From Liolophura sinensis (Eukaryota; Mollusca; Polyplacophora; Chitonida; Chitonidae), in NCBI RefSeq assembly GCF_032854445.1, contig NC_088295.1, forward strand, positions 65,765,249 through 65,829,248: a stretch of 64,000 nucleotides of DNA, read 5' to 3'. The translations under genes and the position numbers were made by a program. Position 1 is the first letter of the stretch; each line of letters opens with the position of its first letter. Below the pieces are notes generated by a model that worked only from the letters and a program-made list of their open reading frames with translations, was not told the DNA's origin and did no database searches. This document shows, in pieces, positions 21,501 to 36,500 of this stretch.

Positions 21501-24500
21501 TCTGAGAAAGAAGCTTTGAGCATTTTCTGTGTGGCCTCTAAATGACAAGGTCACTCTAACACAGTACCCCTCTGACCAAACCAGTTTTGTGTGTTTTAAT
21601 TTAAAGCAACCCATATGTCTTGAAAAGTAGAGTGCGCTACAGAGCCACTACTGTGAAATCTTTACGTTTACCAACGTCAGGTAAACTATGAATTATAAAT
21701 AAATACAACTACTGAAAGTTAGAGTTGGGAACACGATGACTGTATGACAGCGTCTTTTTTTAAAACTCACACAATCGAGACTTTGCCGTAACATTTTTTT
21801 CAGCTGTGTTTTGAAACTCTGTTGAATGGGGCTAAGCAAGAAGTCCGCAAAGCCTGTGTTAACACTGTTACCCAAACCTTGGGGGTGTTCTACCAGCGAC
21901 AGCTGATCCAACAGGGATTTGTCTCATCTCCCTGTGGGTCAGGCAAGGTAGAGACTGCCTTATTAACCCTGTGTTTGGATTAGGTGGATATGGTGTTGAA
22001 TCAATCCCGGGCTAAAAAGGTCTTTATGATTAAATATATCCCTACTCTTGGTATCTGGATGAACTACCCACTGGCACCCACACACATGTCTTTGGTCTTT
22101 TTGATCATCATAGTATGAAGGGACACATACAGTATTTTCGCTGTAAACCTCGGTTAGATTGTGTTTGATTTCTCTACCACTAAGGCAAAATCACTTGTGA
22201 GGGAAAACTTCGGCTGAGATTTTAAAGAACGGTTGGTCCGACTTTTGCATCCCTTAAAGAAGAATTGATGGAATAATGTTTACTTGTTGGAGAAAGAAAT
22301 TCTGCACCACTAAGTAATAAATATCTTTTTATAGAATTGAGCACATGGTTTGAAATAAACCAGAGTAACAAATGACAAAGAATAAATTTAAATGAGCAGA
22401 TATTCAACAATTTGATCACATGCATGCAAAAGTTTTGAAAGAAAACTTTATTAATATCATGATGAAGTCTGTATGAGATCAGAACAACTCCATTCATTGG
22501 TTTGTTTTCATGCAGAATTATAAAGTTTTAGCTAAGGACCAAGTTTACATCTAAGGCATTGTTAAAAGGAGCTATTTTTATAAAACATTTTTATGCAAAG
22601 TTTTGTCTTCACAAATGATATTGCCTTATAGGCTTATATGAAATCTTAAATTATGTATATTTTTGAAGAAGAAAAAACCTGTGTACAAAGCTATTTTAGT
22701 CTGTCTGTCTGTCTTGTCTGTCCTGTCTGACCCAAATTCTACCTGCCTTCCCCAGGTGTTGGTTGACACGTACCCCTGCAGTAGTGCCAGTGTCAGGAGT
22801 GCCAGTAAGGCCACTATCACCCAAATGTTAGCTAGTTTTGCTGAGAAGCTCTGCAGCACAGAGGAGAAATGGGTAAGCTCGTTGTATTGTTGTTGCAGAC
22901 ATGTGAAACAGGTGTCTATTATAACCTGTAATGGTTCGAGACTTTTCGTCCTTCAAAAAAAGAAAATCATCCTACCTCCAAACAAGTCTCATTACATACA
23001 TGAGTTCCTTTAATACTGCTTGAACCAAATATTAGATCATTTACCCTAGCGATATTTGAATACAGAGCACAAACTCTGAATGGTGCTAGATTAATTACAT
23101 GTAAGCTGACATGCCCACGAAACTTCATTCAAACAAATTCCTTCAAAGATTTATTTAAATTATCGAAAGAAATACATATTTTTGGACAAAATAAAAAGTC
23201 AATTTCATTGTTGATTCCTTTAGCACATCAAAACCAATAAAAATAAACATGAGCTTAGTTAATATGTGCTTGAGCCTGTTTTAAATGTAACAAGTACTTT
23301 TGTTCAGAGTTTGTGCTGTGTGTGTATAAATTTGGAATTGGGGATGGAATTTCCTATGTTGTTTTTTTTCTTTTTGTTGTTGCTTTTTCATTTTATCACT
23401 CTGATATCCAGATTTTATGCTTACTGGGTGGTTGATTTATGTTTTAGGTTAACTATTTTACATTCCCCCATCTCAAAACCTGACCTCCATGGTATGAGAG
23501 AAAAATTCTTGAGCATGTCATTTAAACACTAAAACAGATAAATAAATTGTGAGAATGTTCGGTTTGTTTTATTTTTAACTTCAAATGTTAACTATGTATT
23601 TGTAAAGTGTGTGATCTTGTGATCAATGTTTTGTTAGAATTAATTGTGCCGGATATTGCTTTTACAAATACATGCAGACTTATCATTTAAATGTCATTAC
23701 ATTTGTAAGCAGTTTTGGTGGACCCATTAAAATTGCAGCCTCTATCACACTTGTACCTTATTTTATTTTAACAAGTTATCGATAGATGCATGTATTCATT
23801 ATAATAAATTTAAGTAAACCTATGTGAATAAACAATTTGCACTTTTTCATACGGGTCCATGCATTTATATTGATATATTCTTGCTCTTTATAAGAAATAG
23901 TCATTCTTACTCTTTAGGTTGGAGATGATGCTGATGACATTTTGGCTGATTTCAAAGCAAAAGGTATTGCACATGTAGTAGTTATCTGTAGAACAGCTGC
24001 AACACCAACCTGTTGACTTTTGAGAGACAAATTTGTTTGTTGCTAACAAAATATTAGATAAGCATTAAAATAAGTATGCATAAGTGAATTTTCATACATG
24101 ATATACAAGTGATACGTTCTGCTTTTTTATGTGAGTGCAGAAAAGCTATAATTTGACTCCAAGCAATGTTGAATTGTCCCTGTGTTTTGTGCATATCTGT
24201 ATTTTTAGGCAGCTTGCTGGTGGTTTACCCTTGGCACTCTAATTTCTTTCACCCATAAAGTAACCACCAAAATTCTTGAGTATTGTAATAAACAACAATG
24301 AAACGAATAAATAGAAAACATTAATTGGAATGTGTTTTGTGTACACTTATCTCAGATGAGAAGGCAGGCGCTGTGATGAGCATCAGACAGGATATCGTGT
24401 GTATACTCAAGTTCCTGGTCATAAGGTTGTCGTCCAGTTGGCAGGGGTAAGAAAGTTGTTTTATCATAACTTGATTCTCTGGTGGCTGATTACTGGGAAA

Positions 24501-27500
24501 TCAAAATGAAAGAGTCATTCTGTCTTCCATAATAGTACATACTAGTACAGTGGCGTATAAAAGGTCTTCCACTATTATATCTGCAAACGACAGATTTTTT
24601 AACCTGCAAATTTCACTCTAAAGTGAGATTTAGCATTACATGGATGTTATGCCACTGTGGCAGAAATTGAGCCATGTAGATAACCCCCGAGGTTATGTGA
24701 AAAGGTGAAAAAAATGTGGCCATCAGTTGACACATACATGTATTCTTCACTTAGTCAGTCATAGCAGCTTTCTTTGCAGTTTGAGTGATATTTGGCTGAT
24801 TTGCACTTTTGGGGAGAAAACCTTAGGTCATTTACTGCATATGTAAAGCTGACTACCTCCAAAACTTGATCGCGCCAGATTCGTCAGAATTCATTGGTTA
24901 TCGAGTTACATGTGACTTCTGTCAACATATGTAATTGTATCTCAGTACTGTTCTTTGTCCATTGATGATAGTAAAGATGACAGTGATCCAAGCTCACGTT
25001 TAGCTTGAGTCCTAAACTCAGAATGTTTTCTTGTTTTAACAGTGGCCCTCAGAACAAGTTAGTGATACCCCTGCTTCTGGAGGGCATACATGCCATTCTT
25101 CATAATGTCCCCTCGTCTCTGGGAGAGTTCACTGACTTCTCAGACCTTGTCTGGTAAGGAACTAACATTGTCACAGAGATTTTCCTATTTTTCTTAATTC
25201 TGCAAAGACTACATGAATCTAGCTTTTTCCAAGTGAAATTCATAACTGCTACCTAAACATGTATGTTCGCTTTACACTTTACTGCCATCATTAGCAGATT
25301 TTGTACAGATGTGCTAAACAGTGCCAAGGTCACGCCAGTATCGTGGGACACATGATGTCAGAAAGTATGATCATTCCATCTCCACTTTTGTTTGTATTAA
25401 CACATACAGTTTATGCATACGCATTCACTTTTCATCAAAGCTTGCGCAATAAAAATTCTGCCACCTTAAGCGTTTTAATGGAGGAGGGTTGATTACAGGT
25501 CCACACAGGGGTATTCTTGAAAAGCTTTCCATAGCTAATCCTCACCATTCTGCTTATACATTGTACAGATTGTACATGCTATGGGATGGAATATCACGGA
25601 ATTTAAGGTTGAGAAGTGATGTTCAGTGAGTGTGGAGCACAAGTTAAACATCACTTGTTGAGACTTGAGAACTTGTGATATCCCACGGCATGTGCCAATC
25701 ATGTTATTATACCAACAAAATAGTGTACCTGCTCACTTTAAATCACTAAATTTGTATGTCAAACTAGGAGAACTAGCCATCATCCATTTGATTACGAAGT
25801 AGATGTCAGAGGAAACAAAGGGAGATAACTGCAGTAGAATAGGTGCACATGATTATTGGATGTTAGTGAGAGTTCTTGGCTATTGCCTAGTGAAGGTGGG
25901 ATATTATTTTGTGAGCTTTATCACGCTTTGCTTCAGTGCCTTATGATTGTACATCATAGTCACATACCATGTGACTACATGTATATCAACCAACTGAAGC
26001 CAAAAATCATATATCATATTTCACCTAAAGTTTGATCTGTAAAAATGCACTTTAAAGCAAACAAAGGCTTTAAAGTGATGCTTTTGATGCCAAGGTTTCG
26101 TACACAGTTAATCAAACTTTCCCAAAAAACTCTTTAATTGTTCCTGTAAAGTGGATACATGTAAATCCTCAGACTCAAGCAAAAGGAATTCAAGCACTTG
26201 AAAAAAGCTAAACTTGGAATGTCATAATAATTATGGATGTCTTGACAAGGCTTCACTGTGAATAATGTTATTCATATTCTACCCCGCTGTGTGCAAATAT
26301 ACATATTAATTAGAGATGACCTTTCAAACAACATTGAGTTTGTCATGCATCACACCGGCTGGTACGTTTACCTCCCCGAGAAACACCATTTCATGCTGTT
26401 TATGTTGACAAATAAAAGAATATGAGCTTTTTTAATTTGTGAGATTTGCTACCATCGAAATTTCTTTCAGTGATAGAGTGTTATTTCGCACAGTTTATAA
26501 ATATCGCTTTTGTTTTTACATTTTTTATATTTTACACCCAGACGGAATGGCGTTGAAAAATGAACATTTGTTTGATGATGCTCTAAACTGAGCTCAGCAG
26601 TACGACGTCATGATACATGTACAGTAAACTTTTACATTCGTACATCACGCAACAATAAGACACGACATCATACATACGCAGCTTTGGTGTATCTAGGTCA
26701 ACTGCCATGACTTAAGCTTGCCGTTGATTGGTCTAAAATGCATGACCTCTGTGAAAGGAGTAAAACAGACTGGCGGCATGAAATATGCAGTTTTGCATTT
26801 TCTTCAATTTTTGGGGTAAAATAGACTTTAACCCCTTTGGCTTGGTGTTTGTTGTGTAACCGAACACCAACGTCAAATCCCTCGAACGCTGTGGGAATTC
26901 TTGGGATTTGACTCAGTACAAAACAAGGTTCAGCTGTATCAGGTTATACAACAAACATCGCTACAATTGTGTTAAAGCTTTAATCCCATATTTGTGAATA
27001 GGTTATACCCTTGATTTGTGTCATTTGCAGGCAACAGCTGTGTCCAGGTATCATCGGGCTTCTGGGCAACCCTAAAGCTGAGGGGACGTTAAGTCAGAAG
27101 TCTGGGGGTCAGGTTCATGATGACAGGGGGAGGGGCTCTGGTACCTCTACTGCAGCACCGTCTCTCTCCCTACAGGCTTCTCGTGTGGTCTACAGGTAAT
27201 CACATCTCACAAACATATTTGCCCGCACTTCTCACCTTTACTTCAGGAGGTTTGTCAGGTACCTGATGGGGCTTTTCTCTCCAGGCTCTACTAAGTTTAC
27301 TCAACCATGTAATGAGACCGAAGCCTTTCCTCACCACTATCAAGTGATGAAGTGAAAGAGTTACTTTTTTTAAAACAAGCTTTAATGCCAATCAAATTAA
27401 GAAGTAAATAAATGTCATCTTTTATTCACATTATGAGAAAACTGTGATTCAGTTTTCTGTGTTTCATTTTTTTATTCCAAATTTCAGTAGTAATGGGCTA

Positions 27501-30500
27501 TTATATTTTGAAACTTCTAAATTGCTTAAAAGTGATAAACATGTCAGAGCTTATTTTTAATTTTAAAGAATGCATCACTTTTCCTTACCTCTTATCAGTA
27601 ATAAGTTGTTGCACAATTTGTGATATAAATATATATATATGCATACAATGTGTTTTGACATGTTTTCAGTATATCTGTGGAGTTGGTGCGTTTGGTAGGA
27701 GGAAAGCTGTCACTGCGACCTGTTCTAGAGTCACTGTTTCATCGTATGTTGTTATTTCCTCCCCCTCAGTACAGACATGAGGCCCTCAAGGCTGTCAGAC
27801 AGGTGAGTTAGTGGATCAGGTAGGAGGGAAGTTGTCACTGCAACCTGTTCTAGAGTCACTGTGTCACTATATATTGTTATTTCCCCCCCCTCAGTATGGG
27901 CATGAGGCCCTGAAGGCCATCAGACAGGTGAGCTTGTTTATACAATCCAGCACTGTCCCAAAAAGCCAGGGATATTAATTTGGGTCCGTCGATTTGTCTG
28001 TTTTTCTGGTTTTTTTTAGTATGGTTGCATTTTATCCACGTTTAACTTGCAGGGTCTTAATTAATACTCAAGAATTTATATAATGACAAACAGGTAATGG
28101 TGGAGGGAACTGGAGTAACATACAGAGCTACAAAGTCACCTCGATTATAACTAAATCAGCTTTTCTAGTGATACTTAATTTAGATGTGGAAAGAAACATA
28201 TAATTCAAGGTTGATTGTTGATTACTCTACATCGTGAACCTTTTCTACATTTAAAGAACTTTTTTCAGGGAAATTTTTGCATATAATTACTGTGAAAAAA
28301 ATGATTACCAAAAATGATTTGTTTGTGTCACTTAAGATGTCAGCTTCATGAAACTGTACAAATTTTTTTTTGTACACCCCATAGTCACGCAATGCTTCAA
28401 AATGTTGGTCGCAGTGGTGGTTGAAAAGGTTGAAGAATTAGGGTAAAGACTGCCAAAGCACATTTAAACATTCTCTGTTGTGGAATACTTAAATGCAGGT
28501 TTGAATGTTATTGTTATTTTGATCAACAAAAATAATGAGTGACTGTCTGATTTCAGATGGTCAGTAATTTAGACCTTGTGGTCACACTGGTCTTACCAAC
28601 ACTGGACAGTTCAACAGAGAAAGAGAAGCACCCAGGAGGTCACAAGGCAGACATTGGACTCCTCAAACTGTAAATATTGTAGCCTTTTTCTGCATGCATT
28701 TTTATTTGGGTGTTTACAAGCCAACGACATGAGACAAGGTGGTCTCAGCTTTTGTGTTATTTTTAAGATATTCAAAAAGGTCATTTACAGTAACTTGTTA
28801 TTTGGTTGATGCGTTACTTGATAATGATCTGAGAAAATTCATGGTCAACTAGCTTTTTGCTCAGTCATTGTGTTTTTGTTAATGTGATGATCACAGATTA
28901 GGGGTAATTAAGAAAATGTGCTGGATATTAATTTGATTCATGAAACAACTTGATTACTTAACATAGTGAATGATATAAGAAGTTTTTGTATGTACTTAAA
29001 CTTCCTTGTGAAACCAAACGATATTTTGACCCAATGTGAGTGGAATCTATTTTGTAGCTAATATGGAGTGCCAGTCTGTATTTCACAAGTGTAAAAGTAA
29101 AAAATACTGGAGTACCTTAATTCTTCTAATTTTTTGCTCTTTTTATCCAAGATACATGTAATTGAAACAGGGATGTTTAGTTTCTTTGTTTTCACATTGT
29201 TAGTCCATCTTAGCAACAACATATTCATATCTTTACCTTTCATCACTACTAATATCTGTCCTAAAAATTAGAAAATTAGTGTACGACATTGAACAATCAG
29301 CATTCAGTCATTGAGTCTGATAGGTAGCAGGTAGATTTTTTTTTTTCTATCTATTAAGGCCACACTAGTTTTAATTGTTGTTTTGCGGGCAGGATAATTT
29401 TTTTTCTAATATTGGTGGAGGAGGGTATAAAAATAGAAATAAATCTTGAAAATCATCTGATTTGTGAAAAATGTGGACTGTCTCAGCAAGTTTTCCTGTT
29501 GAAGACATATTTACGTGATCAGAAAGATTTGAAAACAGGAAAAGCATAAAAAACATCAAGATTAGACAAAATGTACATGTAAAGGCTACATTAAAATATC
29601 AGTTTAAATTTTTATTCCATTTTTGGATTTTCTATATTGTTGGCTTGCCCATTCCCTTTCCATTTTTCATTAATACATATTATAAGACAATATCAGTTTG
29701 ATCCAGTCATGTGTGTAGTGTAGTGTGAGATGTTGTCACATGCAGTCATTTGGTATTTCACTGGTTAATTTCTTGGATTTACATGGCTGGTAAAATATTA
29801 GTGTGTGAATGCATATTATATGCATTGTTGTAATGTATTAAGAGACGTTTTATTGTTTCAGAATGATTGACTCCCTGAAGGAGTGTTGCCATTGTACAGA
29901 CTCTGCTGTGTGTATCACCAGTGTGGAGTGCGTCAATCTCCTACTCAGAGGACTTGAACAGCTCTGCGTAGGGGAAGGCTTAACACCAGAAATCACACAG
30001 CGCATACTCAGATTGAAGCTTCACATCTATCAACAAATAGGTAAGAAAACAAAACTGGTTTCTGTTTGAACACAACAAAGACCAGTGTGTTCTTCAGATA
30101 GGTGCATGTGGACATGTAATGTTATTGATTTTGCAATGCAAAGACAGGCTATATGTGACCAAGCAGTTAAAATGCTTGTTTTTTGCTTTTCTTTCAATGT
30201 CTGGGACACTTGAGGTATAGGTCAATCCCGTCATTGGCTGAAATTGTTCTTCCACAACATAGAATCAGTGGTCAAAATTTTATTAATTTGACAGATATAT
30301 ATATATATGTAGGATTTGACGTTGTAACACATGTTTTATCTTTTATAAACGGGCCGATGTTTGTTCTGCTGGTTTATTTAGCTGTGTAAGCCAGAAGGTT
30401 TGTCAGGTACCATAATGCTGGCCGCAATTGTATAAGTGACATTTTCTTGAGCATGGTGTAAAACACCAATCAAATAAATAAATAAATAGATACATTCTTA

Positions 30501-33500
30501 ACTGGTAATGTTTGTGATCAGGTCAGAGCGAGCGTATTTCAGTGGGAGACATACCTGTACCACTGATCAGAGTGGAGACTGCCAGCATCAGCGATCAGCC
30601 CACGGAAGTTACCTGCCATCCACCTGATCAGACAGATGAGCACAGAGTTAATGATGATAAGGACAGTGACAGCGCCAGGCCTACCCCCACAAGTGAGGAC
30701 AAGAAGGACCAGGACTCCCCCCGGGGTGGGGATGAGGTACTACCCAATGCTACCTGTCCTCAGACTGTTAACTTACCTATTGATGCAGGAAACAGTATTA
30801 CAATGACAAAAATAATCGGCGATGTCAGCGACGAGGATCTTGAAGAGACGTCGGATGACAGTTCATTTCAGAACCCGAATGTCCACGAGGCAATACAGCT
30901 TCAGCTGGACGAAGAAAGACATCTCCAGATTCAGCTGAGGGCCGAAATGTTCAAAACTAAGTTTGAGGACATGGAACGTCAGAGTGCGAAAGATTTTTCT
31001 CAGGTGCTGTCCAAGTTCTTACCTGTCCTGTTACAGGAGTACTCGGTGAGGGATGTGGATAATGCCTTGGTCAAGTTTGCCTCCAACTTCTGCCAGAGTA
31101 AGTCCTGTAATACTGATACATGCAAGTTTGTCATTTTGGTTAACTTTCAGGCATATTTGTTTGTCACATGGGAAAAAGTTTGTTTTAACTTTAATACCAA
31201 AGTTTGGTGGTTTATCCCAGGCATTCCAGGCAGTTTCCTTTCAGTTCACCAATAAAACTATCAGCCATCTTATATATAAGTAAATAATTCTTTGTTTATG
31301 GAGTTTTTGTTAAGCAAGAAATAAACACATGAATAAATAAATTTCTATGCCAGGCATGTGGGAAATTGTGTTAGTTACTTGCCATTGACGAAGTTTACAG
31401 GTTTACTTCTAGTATTGCAACTTTCCCAAAGCTAGAAAACTGATGGCCTTCATATACGGGTGAAATATTCTTGAGTATGACATTAAACCTCAAGCAAATG
31501 AATAGATTTTAAAAAAAAATAACAACTGATATTCCCATTAAACAGTGCATAAGAAACTTTCCTATTTTGTGTGGGAATAAAAATTAACACTGTAAGCTGT
31601 GAAAAATCAAATGACTTTCTATGTGTCTGTGGTCTTGTATATTAAATAATGCAAAATGGCAATAATTTTTCAAATTCTTTTTCTTGCATAGCTTTACACA
31701 ATTTTCTATAGGTTTTTAATGCTCTGTGAATGTGTCAGAAGTATCATATTTAAAAAAAAAAAATGGCACAAAATTATCCTGGCAAAACAGAGAAACCTTT
31801 TCCTTTGTTCATAATGATGAAACTGCATGATCCTAGAGATCTTCATTTTGCTCGATGACGTCTTAATGACAGCATTTTCTCTGTTCTAGATTTATGTTCT
31901 CAGCAGTCATGGGAGGAGAACACAGACCAGTCACATGTGATACTGAACGCTGATGGTGTTTACATGGCCACTATATCAGCGTTATGGCTGAACCTTAGAC
32001 TGTCTCTGTCAGGCTTCTATACTGATACAGAATCCTCCATACCACCGATCAGTGAGGTGAGCTTTATTTATACTTGGCCCTTGTAGCTGCTGTTGCATAT
32101 TAAATAAGCAGCAAGAATGTTTGATTTTATTTGCCTGCAAAATCGGCGTGGTCAACAAGCTCATCCAATCTGACATTAGGAAAATACATAGAGCCATGGA
32201 GTTTCTGATAAACGTCAAATCCTAAGAGTGTCCCCAAACCAGCAGGAGCAAGCTTCAAACATTTGACTCCACTGGACAAGGTTTTGTTCCCTTTTGGATG
32301 AACACTAGGGCCACTTTCACAAAACCTCAGAAATCCAATTTCATGTAATTTTTGGAGTATGCCAAGTGAAAACCTTGGTGTAAACAAAATTAAGGTCCTT
32401 GGTGTAAGGTAATTGAAGTCTTTGGTGTAAGCTAATGAAGTCTTTGTTGTGAGCTAATTGAAATATTAGTTTATAAAGCTAATTGAAATCTTTGGTGTGA
32501 GCCAGTTGAAGTGTTTGGTGTAATCTAAATGAAATCATTCAAGTAAGCTAATTGTAATCTTTAGTGTAAACTAATTGACATCTTTGGTGTAAGGTAATTG
32601 ACATCTTTGGTGTAATCTTATTGACATCTTTGGTGTAAGATAATTGACATCTTTGGTGTAATGTTATTGACATCTTTGGTGTAAGGTAATTGACATCTTT
32701 GGTGTAATGTTATTGACATCTTTGGTGTAAGGTAATTGACATCTTTGGTGTAATCTTATTGACATCTTTGGTGTAAGATAATTGACATCTTGGTGTAAGC
32801 TAATAGAGATCCTTGGTGTATTGTACTTAAATTTTTTTGTGTAAGCTAACTTAATTCTTCAACATTTTTCAACCACCTCTATTTTGAAACATTCTGAGAA
32901 TACTATGGGATGTAGAGAAGTACTTGTTTAATGACACAAACAAATGATTATTTTCATTATGGTAAAAATAAATATCACTGAGAAGAACGGCATAAGAGGT
33001 TGAAAGGGTTGAAGATTTGTAGTAATTGAAACCCTTGATGTAAGCTAATTGTTATGTTTCCCCTTAGGATTGGTTTGTGGACAGTGTCCTGGGGACAGGG
33101 CTGCTGTTATTCCTCTCCCCCACCTGGCTGTCAGAGCTGTACAGACTGGTCATCACCACAGACTTCCTGGTGGAGGCTGGGTATGTTCCTGACATTGAAG
33201 CCACCAGAGACGTACCCCTAATTAGCTTTCTCACAGGTCGGTATTAGTTATGGTTTGGGTTAGACATTTTGAAATGGGGATTTTGGATACAATTGAGAAA
33301 ATGTGAACCTTGGTATTTCTAGTAGTGAAATTGAAATCTCTCAATTTTAATATTGGAAATTTTATTGAATGAAGATATTAAATTCACTGCCTTGGATCTG
33401 TTTCCTGGTTATTTATGCAGAGGTTAAATTAAACCTAACTTGAATCTTGACTCTACTCTTTCTATATTATCATATAAAAAAATGTGGTTATTATTGTAAT

Positions 33501-36500
33501 GTACACTGTAAGAAATCAAAGGAAAATTTCATCTTTTGTTATAGTTCTCATCTTTGCATATGTTAGAATTGTCGTCTTTGTTACTGTGTTAGAAATGAGT
33601 CATTACATCTACATGTGTTTCAAAATATATGTATTTGAAACATTTACGTATCAAAGGACATGTGACATACATTTTCAGACTTGGATGGTTTGGGAAGCCA
33701 TGACAGGGGCAGACAACTGTTGTGTAATGAACAATGTGATGAAATCATCCCACCTGCAGGAGACAAGAGACAGGTAGAAGCAGGTGTGTTCACGATATTG
33801 CTTCGTAGGATAACTTGCTTGTGTCAGAAATGTGGAGTGGAAATTTGGCCAAAGATCTCTAGGATCATGCAGTTTCATCATTTTGAACCAGGGAAAAATG
33901 CACCTGTGTAAAAACTTCGTGCTAGTGAGGAAACTACTGAAAACATTTTGCCAGAATAATTTTTTGCTTTTTTTTAATGTGATACTTTTGACAAATTCAT
34001 TTAAAGAGCATTTAAAGTCTTTTGAAATTTGTTTGAAGCTATGCATGAACAAGAAACTGAAGAATTAATGCAGTTTTGAATTATTTAATATACAAGATCA
34101 CAGACACTTCTTAAGTTGTTTGGTTTTCCACAGGTTACAGTGTTAAGCACATGAAGGTAAACCAAAGTTTTAATGTTAAATGGTAATGAGGGATGACAAG
34201 AATAACAGCACATTTCAGGAATTGTAAATTCAAGTTTTTAATGTGGTAGACAGCTCATCCACATGTGCTACAATTATGTGTACATTTAACTTTATAATCA
34301 TGATACAGAGCCAAATTTTCCAATGCATGAATGGCCCACACAATCTGTGTACTAAACCTTTGTCAGTAGGTCAGGCTTGTAAAACAGTGGTTTGGGGAAT
34401 GCTGCACTACTTCAACTTAAATATTTATTTATTTGATTGGTGTTTTACGCTGTACTCAAGAATATTTCACTTATACGGCGGCCAGCATTATGGTGGGAAG
34501 AAACCCACGACCATCCGCAGGTTGTGGTAAACCTGCCCATGTATGACTTGACAGGAAGCCAGCATGAGCTGACATTGACCGCATTGGTGAGAGGCTCCTG
34601 GGTCATTGTGCCGCACTTGCATGCTAACCACCTTGGCCATGGAGGCCCCCTCATCTTAAATAGCCAGCTTTGATATTGAATCTAATACTGTCAAGCTCAA
34701 ATGTTTGGGTATCCCTCTTAAAAAGAGAAATGGTAACTATTAACCTAACTTATGCATGTAATTATAACTCTTTGACTCAATAAATACTTCAGGATATCTG
34801 AGGTATGTTTTGCTGTCACATATTAGAAAATAGACAAATAATTCAAGTAATAACTAATGAAATATTAAATGTATATTTGATGGCAGAAAACACCACCATT
34901 ATTTATAAAATATTAACCTCTGATGATAATATAGATGTAAACAATGATATTATTTCCAACACTTATACGTGTATATATTTAACAAAATATACATAGACAT
35001 GTGTATATGTATCGAATCTGTAATATTCTTGAATGCGGCGTAAAACACTGATCAGATGATCAGATATCAAATCCATAATCTGTAAACTGTTACAGGTACT
35101 TTAAAGTTTTCTATATGCTTTCTGATATGGTTTGTATTTCAAGTTTAAATCTTGCAGTGAAAATATATGAATGTTTCCAGTTATGAAAATTATATACATA
35201 TGTGAATTAGATGTAATCGTATATTTTTTGAAAGCTTGAATCGATCAAAGAGCAGTGCAAAAAACATGATTTAAAGCGTTTTTAATATTCCCCACAGGTA
35301 AACTGTTGTCACGGTACATCTTGACCTCATGTTGGGATGGTATCTTGGATGTGATGTCTGTTCTGCTGAATGGGGATAGCTCCTGTGGCATCTCCAGTAG
35401 CCTCGGATTGATGTTGGGCATTGAAGGCGCTAAGGAGGAAAGTCTCAAGGCTAGGGAGGCCATATGTACCAGCCTGGAGGGTCTACAGAAAGCTGCCAGG
35501 CTCTGCTGCTCACTAGGTACAGCTGGTGTTCAAGTTTATGGTTTCAAATACTTAAGTATATGTATATGTTTACCCTTGTTTATTATTCCCTGTGGTTATT
35601 TGCAAATGTTTGTTTTCTAACAATTTTGCTGGATACATTGTACAATGTATATTGCATTAGTGCAAATATGAGCTTTGATGCATTCTTTTTTTACCTATGT
35701 TTTGTTTTCTTTTCTTTGAAAGTTTGATATTATGTTTTCAACTATTTCCATGTATAGGACATCTTAAAAGAATTCATTGTTAGGCATAATTCATCCCTAT
35801 TAGAAAAAAATTGATAGATCTGTAGAAAATTGTATTTTTTTTTCAAAATTCTGACCAATGATAAAGGATAGGGATTCTAAAGAAATTAACATTGAGAGAA
35901 AAATAAAAATGAAACTTCTATCAAGATCTCAATAATGAAAAATGATCCAGTAAATGAAAAAAGGCAGTTGTTCTTGTTTTATGTTTGCTCATATATATTC
36001 TCCTCTGTCCAGGTTTACAGGGTCGATGTGGCAGTGTGTTTGCCCTATTGGCTAACTCCTCATGTGTCATGGACGATATTCTTCAGACACCCCAGGGGGA
36101 CAGGAAGGGTCCCAAGCCCCCAGGGCTCCCAGTCAAGCCCAAGCTGGTTCGGCTCCATGCAGCACATGTCCTCAGCATGGATGTTGTCATGACCATGGGA
36201 CTGGAGATGGGCAGTCATTCTGCAGACTGCTGGAGTCATGTCTTTAGGTAAGTCACTCTGCAGACTGCTGGAGTCATGTCTTTAGGTAAGTCACTCTGCA
36301 GACTGCTGGAGTCATGTCTTTAGGTATATGTTTACCCTTGTTCATTATTACACCAAGGGGACGGCTGAAGTCATGTCTTCAGGTAAGTTACTTTGCATAC
36401 TGCTGGAGTCATGTCTTCAGGTAAGTTAGTCTGCATACTGCTGGAGTCATGTCTTCAGGTAAGTTACTCTGCAGACTGCGAGAGTCATGTCTTTAGGTAA

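Noticed and set aside
33775-33783. The internal donor CAG|GTAGAA of ARFGEF3 exon 17.
   Set aside because: It ends in phase 0 whereas exon 18 needs a one-base carry; the downstream GCAG|GTGTGT fits.
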